Positions 15,530-24,473 of a DNA stretch of 43,016 nucleotides are shown in pieces. The DNA is from an uncultured Lachnospiraceae bacterium. GTDB lineage: Bacteria; Bacillota; Clostridia; Lachnospirales; Lachnospiraceae. Numbering within the stretch: the first letter of the stretch is position 1; each line of letters opens with the position of its first letter. The notes beneath the pieces are model-generated. The model saw nothing but the letters and a program-made list of their open reading frames with translations, searched no databases and had not been told where the DNA came from. The stretch is taken from assembly GCA_945913255.1 (NCBI GenBank), contig CAMEDC010000027.1:1-43016 (forward strand), written 5' to 3'. The position numbers were made by a program, and so were the translations under genes.

Positions 15530-16501
15530 TTACTTTGTATAGCTTTTTGCAGCTAATTTGTGCATCCTACAATATAACCGGGGCATATGTATAAACATCC
15601 ACCTTTTTAACAACATTTTATAATTGTTAGGTGCCAGCTCAATCCCCCTGATTCTGTCCCTGTACATAATATATATTTCCTGCAGCTTCTGCTTATCTTC
15701 TGAAGATAGCGCTCTCAGCTCATTTACTCCATCACACCAGAGCTGACTTCCTGAATTCCAATACATTATTTCCAGTTCATTCCATCCCCTTGCACGAAAA
15801 TATGCACATTGTTCATTAAAAAAAATACACTCATCAAGGTTTTTTATACTGAATTTCGTATGCATAATTCCTTGCAAATTAATTCTGTAGTTGTAAATTG
15901 GTTTATTGGAATATACAACTCGGTGACATTTTGGCAAAATTTCAAGCATAACCCCATTGTCCTCATTAATTTTTCCAATCGGAAACCTGCAATCTTTCCA
16001 TAACTCCGCTTTATACAACTTCGACCAAACCACTACACCTGCCATATTATGAGCCGTCAGCTCCCACAATTTATACTCATCTAACACGGTCACTTCTATA
16101 TTGCCATCAGGAAGAACTTTCTGGTCATATTCTCCATCTGCACTTATTCTCCTGTACCCGCCAATTACCATCGGTACATTGTATTCAACAATAAGTTTAT
16201 GTAAGTATTCCAAAGCAGTGGCTTCCATGAAGTCATCAGAATCAACAAAATAAATATATTCTCCACATGCAATATCAAGAGCCGCATTTCTTGCAGCAGA
16301 AATCCCACCATTCTTCTGATGGATAACCTTAACTCTTTTGTCCTTTTTTTCCCAAGCATCGCACATTTGAGGGCAATTGTCCGGAGACCCGTCGTCAACC
16401 AGAATAATCTCAAGATCCTGATACGTCTGATTCACTATACTCTCTACACACTCATCCAGATATTTTTCCACTTTGTATACAGGCACAATTACACTTATCA
16501 T
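15530..16501 (-). CDS. GT2 glycosyltransferase (GT-A)
   Basis: A 323-residue family-2 glycosyltransferase. Visible are ISVIVPVYKVEKYL, NQTYQDLEIILVDDGSPD, HQKNGGISAARN and the metal-binding SDD motif in YFVDSDDF. No membrane segments are seen, so it acts in the cytoplasm on a lipid-linked acceptor. The ATG at 16501 begins the canonical domain; an in-frame TTG at 16528 is possible but would add nine charged residues. It is closely similar in pattern to the GT2 half of the cyclase fusion at 8040-11033. Sugar donor and linkage cannot be predicted. Confidence 0.88.
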   Translation of the reverse strand: MISVIVPVYKVEKYLDECVESIVNQTYQDLEIILVDDGSPDNCPQMCDAWEKKDKRVKVIHQKNGGISAARNAALDIACGEYIYFVDSDDFMEATALEYLHKLIVEYNVPMVIGGYRRISADGEYDQKVLPDGNIEVTVLDEYKLWELTAHNMAGVVVWSKLYKAELWKDCRFPIGKINEDNGVMLEILPKCHRVVYSNKPIYNYRINLQGIMHTKFSIKNLDECIFFNEQCAYFRARGWNELEIMYWNSGSQLWCDGVNELRALSSEDKQKLQEIYIMYRDRIRGIELAPNNYKMLLKRWMFIHMPRLYCRMHKLAAKSYTK

Positions 16502-16575
16502 ATTACGCTTTTCTCTCTTAAATTCCAACTCTTATATACAAGATACATAAGCAACTCTATTTATCACTTAAGTAC

Positions 16576-17814
16576 TCATTCCTTCTCAAGCAGTCCCAGT
16601 TCAGCAAGAAGATCCAATCGATATTTTGCCTTTTCAACTACCTGTTTAACCGCATATCCCTTCCTGTGGCAAATGACAGAATAGTGGATAGTATTAAACA
16701 ATCTATGCCCCCATGCAATCGGAAGCAGCACCGGATACTTCTTTGCGTATGCATATTTCTCCTTCAGTTCAGACCGCGCAGGGAAAATTTTTAAAATATT
16801 TTTGGAAGAATCATGAGTCCTGTCTCGTAAAAAATATGCTTCCATATAACCAACAAATGCAAATGCTTCCATACTCTTCCCTTTTCTCCTTATACCGCGA
16901 AGAAGTATATCTTCCAAAAAGAGCTCTGATATTTGCAGTTTTTCAAACTCCTTCGGAAGAATATCTACATTGAACTCAAAATATTCATAACAAACTTTAA
17001 GTACTGACGCCAATAATTTGTCATACTTTAATTCTCCCATTAACTTCCAAAAATGTACCCAGTCAATTTTTTCATGATACCTTTCAATAAAAAGCATTAT
17101 ATCTAATACAAAACGCAAATTGATTGCCTCAAATGCAAAATGTTTTGCCATATGAAACACCAAAAAAATGAGATGATTTTCATATCCCATTGTAACAATC
17201 GGAATTCCACACGGGGAACACTCTATCAGACTTGACTCATCTAACAACTGTAATGAATCCAATAATTCTGTCTGATATCCTTCATAATCCTCCCATAAGC
17301 TATCGTGCAATTCCACTTTCAGATATCTTCCGTCACATTCAATGCCGTATACCGGAACATGCTCTTTAGAGCAGCCTTCCAGCTTTGTATACCCCATCTG
17401 TACAAACATGGCTTCCGCTCTGGATCTCTCAGCTGCATCTACATAAATATCTGCATCCGAAGAAAAACGCAACAGCGGATTAGGATACAAAGCAGCCAAT
17501 GAAATCCCTTTAAAACTAATCAAACGAATTCCCTGCTCCTTTGCATTCCGAAACACTCTCCCCAATTCCATCTGTGAGCTCGCCTGTCTGACTACTCTTT
17601 TTACAATCGTCTGTCGCCATGCATCCATAAGTTCTTTTCTTGGCTGAAATACTTCCGGTAGCTTTCCCACAGCAGATAACACAACTCCATACAAACCGCT
17701 GTTACTAATCAGCACTTGCATTTGCTCCCAATCAATATAACTATCTATATCGGGTTGCTTTTGATGAATTGCTCCGTTCACAATGGCAAGCAATTGAGAA
17801 TATTCCTTTTTCAT
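16576..17814 (-). CDS. Nucleotidyltransferase-fold protein (PF14907-like)
   Basis: A 412-residue protein of the uncharacterised nucleotidyltransferase family NTP_transf_5. The signature is FKGISLAALYPNPLLRFSSDADIYVD, with the acidic pair of the fold in DADIYVD, plus a helical C-terminal half with HLIFLVFHMAKHF. Members are found in polysaccharide operons and beside lasso clusters with kinases. As I recall, a protein of this type modifies the phosphorylated peptide in the pseudomycoidin pathway. Here it is flanked by GT2 and DUF1796 genes, so a polysaccharide role is the first guess. AGAGGG about 11 bases upstream supports the ATG at 17814 over one at 17862. Confidence 0.8.
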   Translation of the reverse strand: MKKEYSQLLAIVNGAIHQKQPDIDSYIDWEQMQVLISNSGLYGVVLSAVGKLPEVFQPRKELMDAWRQTIVKRVVRQASSQMELGRVFRNAKEQGIRLISFKGISLAALYPNPLLRFSSDADIYVDAAERSRAEAMFVQMGYTKLEGCSKEHVPVYGIECDGRYLKVELHDSLWEDYEGYQTELLDSLQLLDESSLIECSPCGIPIVTMGYENHLIFLVFHMAKHFAFEAINLRFVLDIMLFIERYHEKIDWVHFWKLMGELKYDKLLASVLKVCYEYFEFNVDILPKEFEKLQISELFLEDILLRGIRRKGKSMEAFAFVGYMEAYFLRDRTHDSSKNILKIFPARSELKEKYAYAKKYPVLLPIAWGHRLFNTIHYSVICHRKGYAVKQVVEKAKYRLDLLAELGLLEKE

Positions 17815-17891
17815 GTTCAACCATTCCCTCTTTCCCTCTACAAAAAACAGCTCTTGCCCCATACGCTCAGAGTCTTTATATATGCGACTCT

Positions 17892-18638
17892 CTATCTTCC
17901 CCGTAATTTCCGAATCATTCCCTTAGTTTTATTCTTTAACACTTCCTCAAGCCAATGTTTCCTGCGTTGAAACAATCGCCTATCATATCCGTCTGACTCT
18001 TCCTCTGTTAATTCCCGAAGTATCCTTTTCCAGCCTGCCGTATCCCCCATAGTATCCGTGTGCTTTTTCGGCGCAAACTTTTTCAACGTACAAATGCGCA
18101 AACAGTTCTCTCCATAGATATTTTCCAGCGCTTTCACCGCACCTGTTGCCGCCTGTTCTTCAAAAACTGCCGCAAGCGTATATCTTCCCGAAATGTAATT
18201 TCTCTGTAAAACATCCATTATCTTCTTTACATACGCAATATTATCTTCTTCCCCTTTATCTTCCACCTTCATGATAAACAAGGTTGATTGTCCACTCACC
18301 AGCAGCTTCTTGTACTTCTCTTTCAGATGTCCCACTCTACCCCTCAGTTCCTCAACACATTCTGCATAAGTTTCTTCTGTAGGCTCACCATATTTACGCA
18401 GTATATCATACCTGGGATGATACTTAATCTGATATTTTATATCACATATCATCTGATCATCCCAAAGTTTCACTTCCCCCGTAAACAAATCATCAATGTT
18501 ATCCAACACTTCCGCAAATAAGTCACGATTCAACTCAAAAGACCAGGAAAAAGGCATTGCATTGATTCTTTCAAAATAGTTTTCTAATCGAAAAGAAACT
18601 TCACAATTATATCCCAGACTTGTAATTACATCATACAT
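17892..18638 (-). CDS. DUF1796 putative papain-like protein
   Basis: A 248-residue protein with the N-terminal DUF1796 pattern: TSLGYNCEVSFRLENYFERINAMPFSWSFE, i.e. SLGxxC followed by PFxW. The family is sometimes called a putative papain-like cysteine peptidase and is frequent in capsule and teichoic-acid-like operons. C14 would be the nucleophile. The start is directly coupled to the preceding glycosyltransferase stop (TAAATG), with GAGAGG upstream. The function is unproven, and sugar-phosphate transfer or processing in polymer synthesis is equally possible. Confidence 0.75.
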   Translation of the reverse strand: MYDVITSLGYNCEVSFRLENYFERINAMPFSWSFELNRDLFAEVLDNIDDLFTGEVKLWDDQMICDIKYQIKYHPRYDILRKYGEPTEETYAECVEELRGRVGHLKEKYKKLLVSGQSTLFIMKVEDKGEEDNIAYVKKIMDVLQRNYISGRYTLAAVFEEQAATGAVKALENIYGENCLRICTLKKFAPKKHTDTMGDTAGWKRILRELTEEESDGYDRRLFQRRKHWLEEVLKNKTKGMIRKLRGR

Positions 18639-19748
18639 TTATTTCATTACCTCTCTATAAATAGTCTGTATCTTTTCCGCCCAGTTGTCCAGCGAATAAT
18701 TCTTCTTCATCTGATTTCGTACAGAATCCATGTTTTTTAATTTCAATCCATGCTCTGCTACAGATGCCTCTATCGCTTTTGACAAATCTTCCACACTCTC
18801 TGCTACGCACCACCTTCCGTATGGTATCTTCAAATTAACCTGAGCAGAGATATCACTCATTACTACGGAACATCGACAATACGATGCCTCAACAACAGAA
18901 TACGGAAGCCCCTCTTCTCTTGAGGGGGACAGAAACAGCTCTGCAAAGTTATACAATGACGCCACATCATTTCTGGCCTTGATAATATGTACCCAATCCG
19001 GTAGTTCGCCAATGATATCTCTAATATTTTTCTCCACCATCTCAAAGTTGGTAGATAACGATATCAGCAAAGAATACTTTTTTCCTTCTTTCCGCAATTG
19101 TTCCACCGCCCGCACAGCTAAGTCAACTCCCTTGCGGTAAAAATCAAACCCGAAAATCAAAAAGACAGTATCTTCGTCAGGAATCGAGAACTCTTTGTGC
19201 GTCAATTGGCTAAAGTCATCCAAACGTTCAAAATTCACGCCATTGTCAACAGAATATTTTATATTATTCGGATAGTCCCTTTCTATGCTTCGATAAACGG
19301 ATTCACTGCATGATATCATCCTGCATCTCCGATAAATATATCTGCGCAAGATTCGTTTTATCGGATTCTTTGCTTCAGTGGAATGATTATGCATATGCAT
19401 AAAAACCGGTATTGGGTTCCTTCCTACGGCAAAATAAACCGGCAAAAACTGTTGCATTGAAATAAAATGAGTATGTATCGCCACTACATTCTCATCTTTC
19501 ATAACCTTTTTTATTAGCTTGGTATCTGCTTTTCGATCTTCCGTCAAAAAAAATACCCGAAGCCCTCGCTGCTGCATCTCAGAAATCCATTGCATGGAGC
19601 CATTCTCCCGAGCAGCCGCACAGAACATATAAACATTGCCCATCCCATCTTCTGCAATCTTCTTGTCTAACGCTTCCAGGGAATCTATAAAATTACCGCG
19701 GTACGATGCCGCATAATTCATAACATGAAGAACACGTTTTTTCTGCAT
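18639..19748 (-). CDS. GT4 glycosyltransferase
   Basis: A 369-residue GT-B enzyme of family 4. The N-terminal half starts KRVLHVMNYAASYRGNF; the donor-binding half has FGFDFYRKGVDLAVRAVEQL and the EX7E-type motif SPSREEGLPYSVVEASYC. Such enzymes are retaining transferases using nucleotide sugars on lipid-linked acceptors. Spacing is tight: five bases after the DUF6625 gene and translationally coupled to the DUF1796 gene. No membrane helix is evident. Sugar specificity is unknown. Confidence 0.88.
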   Translation of the reverse strand: MQKKRVLHVMNYAASYRGNFIDSLEALDKKIAEDGMGNVYMFCAAARENGSMQWISEMQQRGLRVFFLTEDRKADTKLIKKVMKDENVVAIHTHFISMQQFLPVYFAVGRNPIPVFMHMHNHSTEAKNPIKRILRRYIYRRCRMISCSESVYRSIERDYPNNIKYSVDNGVNFERLDDFSQLTHKEFSIPDEDTVFLIFGFDFYRKGVDLAVRAVEQLRKEGKKYSLLISLSTNFEMVEKNIRDIIGELPDWVHIIKARNDVASLYNFAELFLSPSREEGLPYSVVEASYCRCSVVMSDISAQVNLKIPYGRWCVAESVEDLSKAIEASVAEHGLKLKNMDSVRNQMKKNYSLDNWAEKIQTIYREVMK

Positions 19749-19753
19749 ATGTT

Positions 19754-20779
19754 TTAGAAAAATCCTTTCTCAGTAATAAGCCACTTCACTATTCTCCTAC
19801 GTCTGAAAAAATGAGGAATATACCCCAACACTCCATGAGTCAATATAGATTTTATCATTCTTTTTTTATTCCTTTTTTGATACTGCATTCTATATTCTTT
19901 TTTGTCCTCATCAGTGTACAAAGGTCCCTCCGGCATTTTCTCCATGTATGCCCCCGGGACAATCCAAATTTCACTTAAATCAGAAATCGCATTTACGTCA
20001 AATTGAAATGCCATTTTTCTCTTTTGAATATGTGCCATTGCATATTCAGAAGGAATCTGATCCGGCAGAATTTCACCGAAATCATCACATAAGTATCTAA
20101 ACAGCTTTCCTCCTTTCCAGCAGAAAACAAAGCTTTCGTCTCTGACATAGGAGTGAAAATCCAGTCTCTCCCAGCTAAAATCCTGAACAATTCTCTCAGT
20201 TGTCTGATCTCTGAGTACTCTGTCGTCAAGGTACTTCCAGGTCAGGATATTCAATCCCATATATTCGTCCAGATAGCATGGATAGTTACATCGAAATGCT
20301 TTCTTATAGGAATAAGCCATATTATCAGAGTCTGCCGAACGTTTATATAACTGATTCATTTCCGGTTTATTTCTGAAAAACGTAAGATTTCCGGCTTCCA
20401 GTACCTTGTCATATTTTTCAAGAATATCATCAGATACAAACTTTCGGATATCTCCGAATACAAGGTCCAAATCGCATAATCCCCAGAATTCATAATCGGC
20501 TACAATCTCAGGAAACGCTTCAGCATAAACAGGTTTATAATCACAAAGCTTATATGGCGTTCTTAATTTTATTTTAAACGGAAAAAGCCTCTGAAACCGT
20601 TCCCTCACCTGACCAAAAGTCATGTACACAAAATGGATATTCGAAGAATCCGTATATCCCTCCTGATCCGTTATTATGAAAAAATCAATGCTTTCATTCT
20701 TCTCCGCCGAAAGCCTCCAAAATGCAAAATTCTCAGGGAGTTTACCCATCCAAATATTCAGCAAGCATATAGTTTTCAC
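19754..20779 (-). CDS. DUF6625-like probable glycosyltransferase
   Basis: A 341-residue protein beginning MKTICLLNIWMGKLPENFAFWRLSAEKN, the pattern of the DUF6625 family found in glycan clusters. It has a GT-A-like FWGLCDLDLVFGDI segment, in which DLDLVFGD may bind the donor and metal. The start chosen is GTG at 20779, preceded by TAGGTGAT, because it gives the family's usual N-terminus; an in-frame TTG at 20797 is less likely. It is placed between a GT2 and a GT4 gene. The glycosyltransferase role is inferred from fold-like motifs and context. Confidence 0.7.
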   Translation of the reverse strand: MKTICLLNIWMGKLPENFAFWRLSAEKNESIDFFIITDQEGYTDSSNIHFVYMTFGQVRERFQRLFPFKIKLRTPYKLCDYKPVYAEAFPEIVADYEFWGLCDLDLVFGDIRKFVSDDILEKYDKVLEAGNLTFFRNKPEMNQLYKRSADSDNMAYSYKKAFRCNYPCYLDEYMGLNILTWKYLDDRVLRDQTTERIVQDFSWERLDFHSYVRDESFVFCWKGGKLFRYLCDDFGEILPDQIPSEYAMAHIQKRKMAFQFDVNAISDLSEIWIVPGAYMEKMPEGPLYTDEDKKEYRMQYQKRNKKRMIKSILTHGVLGYIPHFFRRRRIVKWLITEKGFF

Positions 20780-20813
20780 AAAATCACCTACCCGCAATCA
20801 ATTATGTATCACT

Positions 20814-21746
20814 CTATTTTTTACACTTACGCTTCCACTGGTGATAATATCGTTTCAAGAAATATACAGCAGCTTTATACGGATCTAAATGCCACATTTT
20901 ATTTGCGTACTGTTTCATCTTCTCTACAGCATCCTCATCTTTTCGATAGGTATATAGCGTATAAAATCTCTCCGCAAAACCATAGTCGATATTTCTAATC
21001 TGTTTTTGGCTAAACAACGAATACTGCTTTTGACACAAATCATAAAACAATTGTTCCCCCTGTATTTTCTTAGGGCCAAAGCTGATTCGAGGAACTCCTT
21101 TAAAATTATAATATTTTACCAACACTTCAGGCACATAGTCAACTTCATACCCTGCCACCAATAATTTTACAATAACCGTAGAATCCTGTTTGCAAGGTAC
21201 AATACTAAAATTGCCGACCGCTTCCAGACAGCTTTTTTTTGCTAACCACATGGAAGTAGAAGCAATGCAATCATCTGCAATCGCTTCATATAAGCAATTA
21301 CCTCTATAATGTTTTCTTATCACACAATCTACATGACCATCTTCACTAGTATGTTCAACCTCACAATAGACAAGTGCCAGATTATCTGATTCTGACTTAA
21401 GGAATACCTCCAACTGTTTTTCAATCTTATCAGGATAATATTCATCATCATCATCCAAAAAAGCGATATAATCTCCCTTGGCTACCTTGATTCCTTCATT
21501 TCGCGCCCCTGCTCCACCTAAGTTCTGTGCATTTTGGATGTATCTTACTCTGCCGTCATTCCTATATTTCTGCATCAACCGTTCCGTGGAAGTTCTCCAC
21601 TCCGATTCCGGTGCATTATCGTCTACCACAATAACATCCAAATTTTGGTGTGTCTGCACTAATATACCATCAATTGCTCTCTCAAGCACATCATTTCTGG
21701 AATATGTAGGAATAACCACACTGACAAGTATTTCTGATGAATTCAT
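20814..21746 (-). CDS. GT2 glycosyltransferase
   Basis: A 310-residue family-2 glycosyltransferase with VSVVIPTYSRNDVLERAI, LDVIVVDDNAPESEW, NLGGAGARNEGIKVAKGDYIAFLDDDD (metal-binding DDD) and a C-terminal helical region. It is cytoplasmic, without membrane segments. It follows the flippase gene by 19 bases. It probably adds one residue of the repeat unit. Donor and linkage are unknown. Confidence 0.9.
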   Translation of the reverse strand: MNSSEILVSVVIPTYSRNDVLERAIDGILVQTHQNLDVIVVDDNAPESEWRTSTERLMQKYRNDGRVRYIQNAQNLGGAGARNEGIKVAKGDYIAFLDDDDEYYPDKIEKQLEVFLKSESDNLALVYCEVEHTSEDGHVDCVIRKHYRGNCLYEAIADDCIASTSMWLAKKSCLEAVGNFSIVPCKQDSTVIVKLLVAGYEVDYVPEVLVKYYNFKGVPRISFGPKKIQGEQLFYDLCQKQYSLFSQKQIRNIDYGFAERFYTLYTYRKDEDAVEKMKQYANKMWHLDPYKAAVYFLKRYYHQWKRKCKK

Positions 21747-21765
21747 CTCTGTCCCCCTGCTTTCC

Positions 21766-23313
21766 TTACTTTGCTTTCCTTACCCAAATTTTTTCAACAC
21801 CGGACTTTGTAAGCTGACAAAAATATTGAAACTGTTCTGTTTTGAATGTGAAGAGAAAAATTACTGCAAGTACGCTTACAACAGCAACCCCTCCATTAAT
21901 CACAAACTGCAAAGCAGTGCTCTTTACTGTAATAAATGTACACAGCTTCTCGACAGCTACTAAAAGAACTACGTATGCAGCAAATGAAGAAATCAAATTA
22001 GTATAGTACCTGACCGGCGATACACCAAACCTCATCCTAAACAGAATATAAGCCTTAATAATCGCCTGAATCAAATAAGTAATAATTGTTCCGATAAAAA
22101 TACCTGCCATTCCAATTTTTTGACCAAGAATAATTGATACCACTAAATTCACAATAGATCCCGCAATAGATGCCCACTTGTCATACTTAAACAGTCCTGA
22201 CACTTCCATAATTGCCCATAAGGGTCTATTGACTATTTCAATAAAAAGAGTTGAACACAAAACCAGCAGAACATAATCCGGAAGCAGGAATTCTTCCCCA
22301 CCTAGCCGCCAGATACCAGTAATAAACGGATTTATACACACACGAATTGCAGCCGCAGACACAGCCGCAATTAAAAAGAACAGATATTGCAACCGATAAA
22401 AGACCCGGATACATTTCTCTTTGGATTCCTGCGCCATCATATTTCCCAGACTGGCAGTTACTCCATTATAAGCAATTTGATTTGCGATTTGCCGAAATAC
22501 CCCCATCACTAAAGAGTAATTTGTATAGTATCCCACCTGAACTGTACTTACCAAGATAGAAATCAATATGTTATCGGTGGAATTGGTAATCTTTCCGGAT
22601 AAGCTCTTAATGAATATATTCTTTATGTTGGAAAATACGTTAGCCCGTTCTTCTTTGGGTAAAGGCTCACATTTTTCATTTAACCAACTGTATTGCTTAT
22701 TTACTATGTTTGACTTAATCGTATTAGTTATTACAGTAATTACAATACATGCAATCAAATAAACTGTATATTGCCGTGTAATCACAATTACTGCTATCTT
22801 AACCGTAAGAGAAATAATCTTTAGTATCGCATCTATCTTTGTAAATATGTATGTCTTCTGGTCAGCAGTAATCAGTGATATCTTATATGAAAATAAATAA
22901 GACACGGATAATTCCAAAACAAACAGCATGTATACAAATTGAATGTATCCCCTTGAATAATCCACAGAATTAACGATTAAAGGTACAAACGGGCAAAGGA
23001 GCACACCAACCGTAAACGTCACACCCGCAATAATTCTATAAGCTTTCTTAAATAATTGCATGAGCTGCTTTACTTTCTCAGTATTCCCTTCAGCCAGAGG
23101 TTTGTATAAATTATATACGATTGCAGAACCCACTCCCAGTTCTGCCAGCGATAACGCAGCCAATACTTCCGTAAATAAGCCATTTAAGCTCTGTACCTGA
23201 ATACCCAGAATCTTTATTACAACCGTTCTAAAAATAAAATTAAACAGTGTGTTAATAAACTGCATTGCAAATGCGTATGATGTATTTTTAATACTATTTT
23301 GCACTCTGGACAT
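21766..23313 (-). CDS. wzx: Wzx-type polysaccharide flippase
   Basis: A 515-residue polytopic membrane protein with about 12-14 hydrophobic segments, beginning NTSYAFAMQFINTLFNFIFRTVVIKILG. Its pattern is that of MATE/MVF-superfamily O-antigen flippases: a conserved ELGVGSAIVYNLYKPLAEG segment and a central basic loop. It would move the undecaprenyl-linked repeat unit across the membrane before polymerisation. The start overlaps the end of the upstream acyltransferase gene by 20 bases. It is the only flippase in the window and matches the single Wzy at 33414-34661. Confidence 0.9.
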   Translation of the reverse strand: MSRVQNSIKNTSYAFAMQFINTLFNFIFRTVVIKILGIQVQSLNGLFTEVLAALSLAELGVGSAIVYNLYKPLAEGNTEKVKQLMQLFKKAYRIIAGVTFTVGVLLCPFVPLIVNSVDYSRGYIQFVYMLFVLELSVSYLFSYKISLITADQKTYIFTKIDAILKIISLTVKIAVIVITRQYTVYLIACIVITVITNTIKSNIVNKQYSWLNEKCEPLPKEERANVFSNIKNIFIKSLSGKITNSTDNILISILVSTVQVGYYTNYSLVMGVFRQIANQIAYNGVTASLGNMMAQESKEKCIRVFYRLQYLFFLIAAVSAAAIRVCINPFITGIWRLGGEEFLLPDYVLLVLCSTLFIEIVNRPLWAIMEVSGLFKYDKWASIAGSIVNLVVSIILGQKIGMAGIFIGTIITYLIQAIIKAYILFRMRFGVSPVRYYTNLISSFAAYVVLLVAVEKLCTFITVKSTALQFVINGGVAVVSVLAVIFLFTFKTEQFQYFCQLTKSGVEKIWVRKAK

Positions 23314-24451
23314 AATTCGAATCCACCCTATACACCTTTCCTGTCAGCACCATTTTTCCAATAGCAGTTTTCATTATATAACTTGATACAAAATATAGCA
23401 ATAACAGCCAAAATATTGTAAGTAAAACCGACCAAACATATGTAAACAGATTCAGATTACTCAGCAGCGGATTTCTTCCCAATTGCGTTACAAATGACAT
23501 GTAAGCCTTTGTGCTGATTAATTCTACAAAAATTCGCTGTAAAATATATATTTGCAACGAATAGCGTCCCAATTTTCCAAATACTATCATTAAAACATTA
23601 TAACCGCTTTGTTCAAAATGGCGAAACCAGAGAATTACCGTGATGCTTCCCGTAATCCCCATTCCATAAAACAGAAGAAGCTCTACGCATTCTCTGCAAA
23701 TACTCCTGAAATCATTCGACTTTACACTTACAATGACAGCATCAAGCCAGTCCTTTACCGCACCAATCCCCAAAGCATCTGTTCTTAAATAGATACACTC
23801 CAGAATGATGAACAGCACCAGCAGCCCCCATCTCACCGTTGCCGCATTGATGCCTCTCCTTCTAGCTCTGTCCGTCGCCTTATTGCATTCTTTTTTTATA
23901 AAAAAACCAACTAAGAAATAAAAAAACTGAGTTATTGCTACCCATCTAACCGGGCTAATTAAGATAATCGGTGTCATCATCAAAATGCCCAGCAGCTGAA
24001 ATCTCTCACGGAAAATCCTTGCACCTATTCCCACTACTAACGCATATAGCATAATTGCCCACAAAAACCAATACCCCTGCAGAAGTTCATTTATATATTC
24101 ATTAAAAGAAAACGAGATTTTTTCATGCGATATCATTCTTATTAAGACTACGCAGACATAATGTATGGTATTCCAAAAAAGCAGTAACACCAGCAAACTG
24201 CCTACCCGATTCACGATAACATTCTTTATGCCTTTGTTCATGGTATTATAGAAAAAATACCCGCTCACACACATAAACAACGGCATATGAAACGAATAGA
24301 TGATTCTATAAACAACATTATCAAAAGGAGAACCATTTTCATTCATTGACAATCCACTTTGAATTACATGTCCAAGTACCACCAGAAAAATGGCAATCCC
24401 TTTTGATGCATCCAAAAACTTGAGACGCTTTCCAGACATTTCTACACTCAT
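23294..24451 (-). CDS. Acyltransferase family 3 membrane protein (first of three)
   Basis: A 385-residue Acyl_transf_3 protein with about ten membrane helices. The conserved start is KFLDASKGIAIFLVVLGHVIQSG, with the catalytic-site His in LGH, followed by IIYSFHMPLFMCVSGYFFY. These enzymes move an acyl group (often acetyl or succinyl) onto exported glycans. GGAGAGG five bases upstream supports the ATG at 24451 over an earlier ATG at 24487. It overlaps the flippase gene downstream and lies 22 bases after the MBOAT gene. Confidence 0.88.
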   Translation of the reverse strand: MSVEMSGKRLKFLDASKGIAIFLVVLGHVIQSGLSMNENGSPFDNVVYRIIYSFHMPLFMCVSGYFFYNTMNKGIKNVIVNRVGSLLVLLLFWNTIHYVCVVLIRMISHEKISFSFNEYINELLQGYWFLWAIMLYALVVGIGARIFRERFQLLGILMMTPIILISPVRWVAITQFFYFLVGFFIKKECNKATDRARRRGINAATVRWGLLVLFIILECIYLRTDALGIGAVKDWLDAVIVSVKSNDFRSICRECVELLLFYGMGITGSITVILWFRHFEQSGYNVLMIVFGKLGRYSLQIYILQRIFVELISTKAYMSFVTQLGRNPLLSNLNLFTYVWSVLLTIFWLLLLYFVSSYIMKTAIGKMVLTGKVYRVDSNYVQSAK

Positions 24452-24473
24452 GCTATCCTCTCCATCGCCAAAA

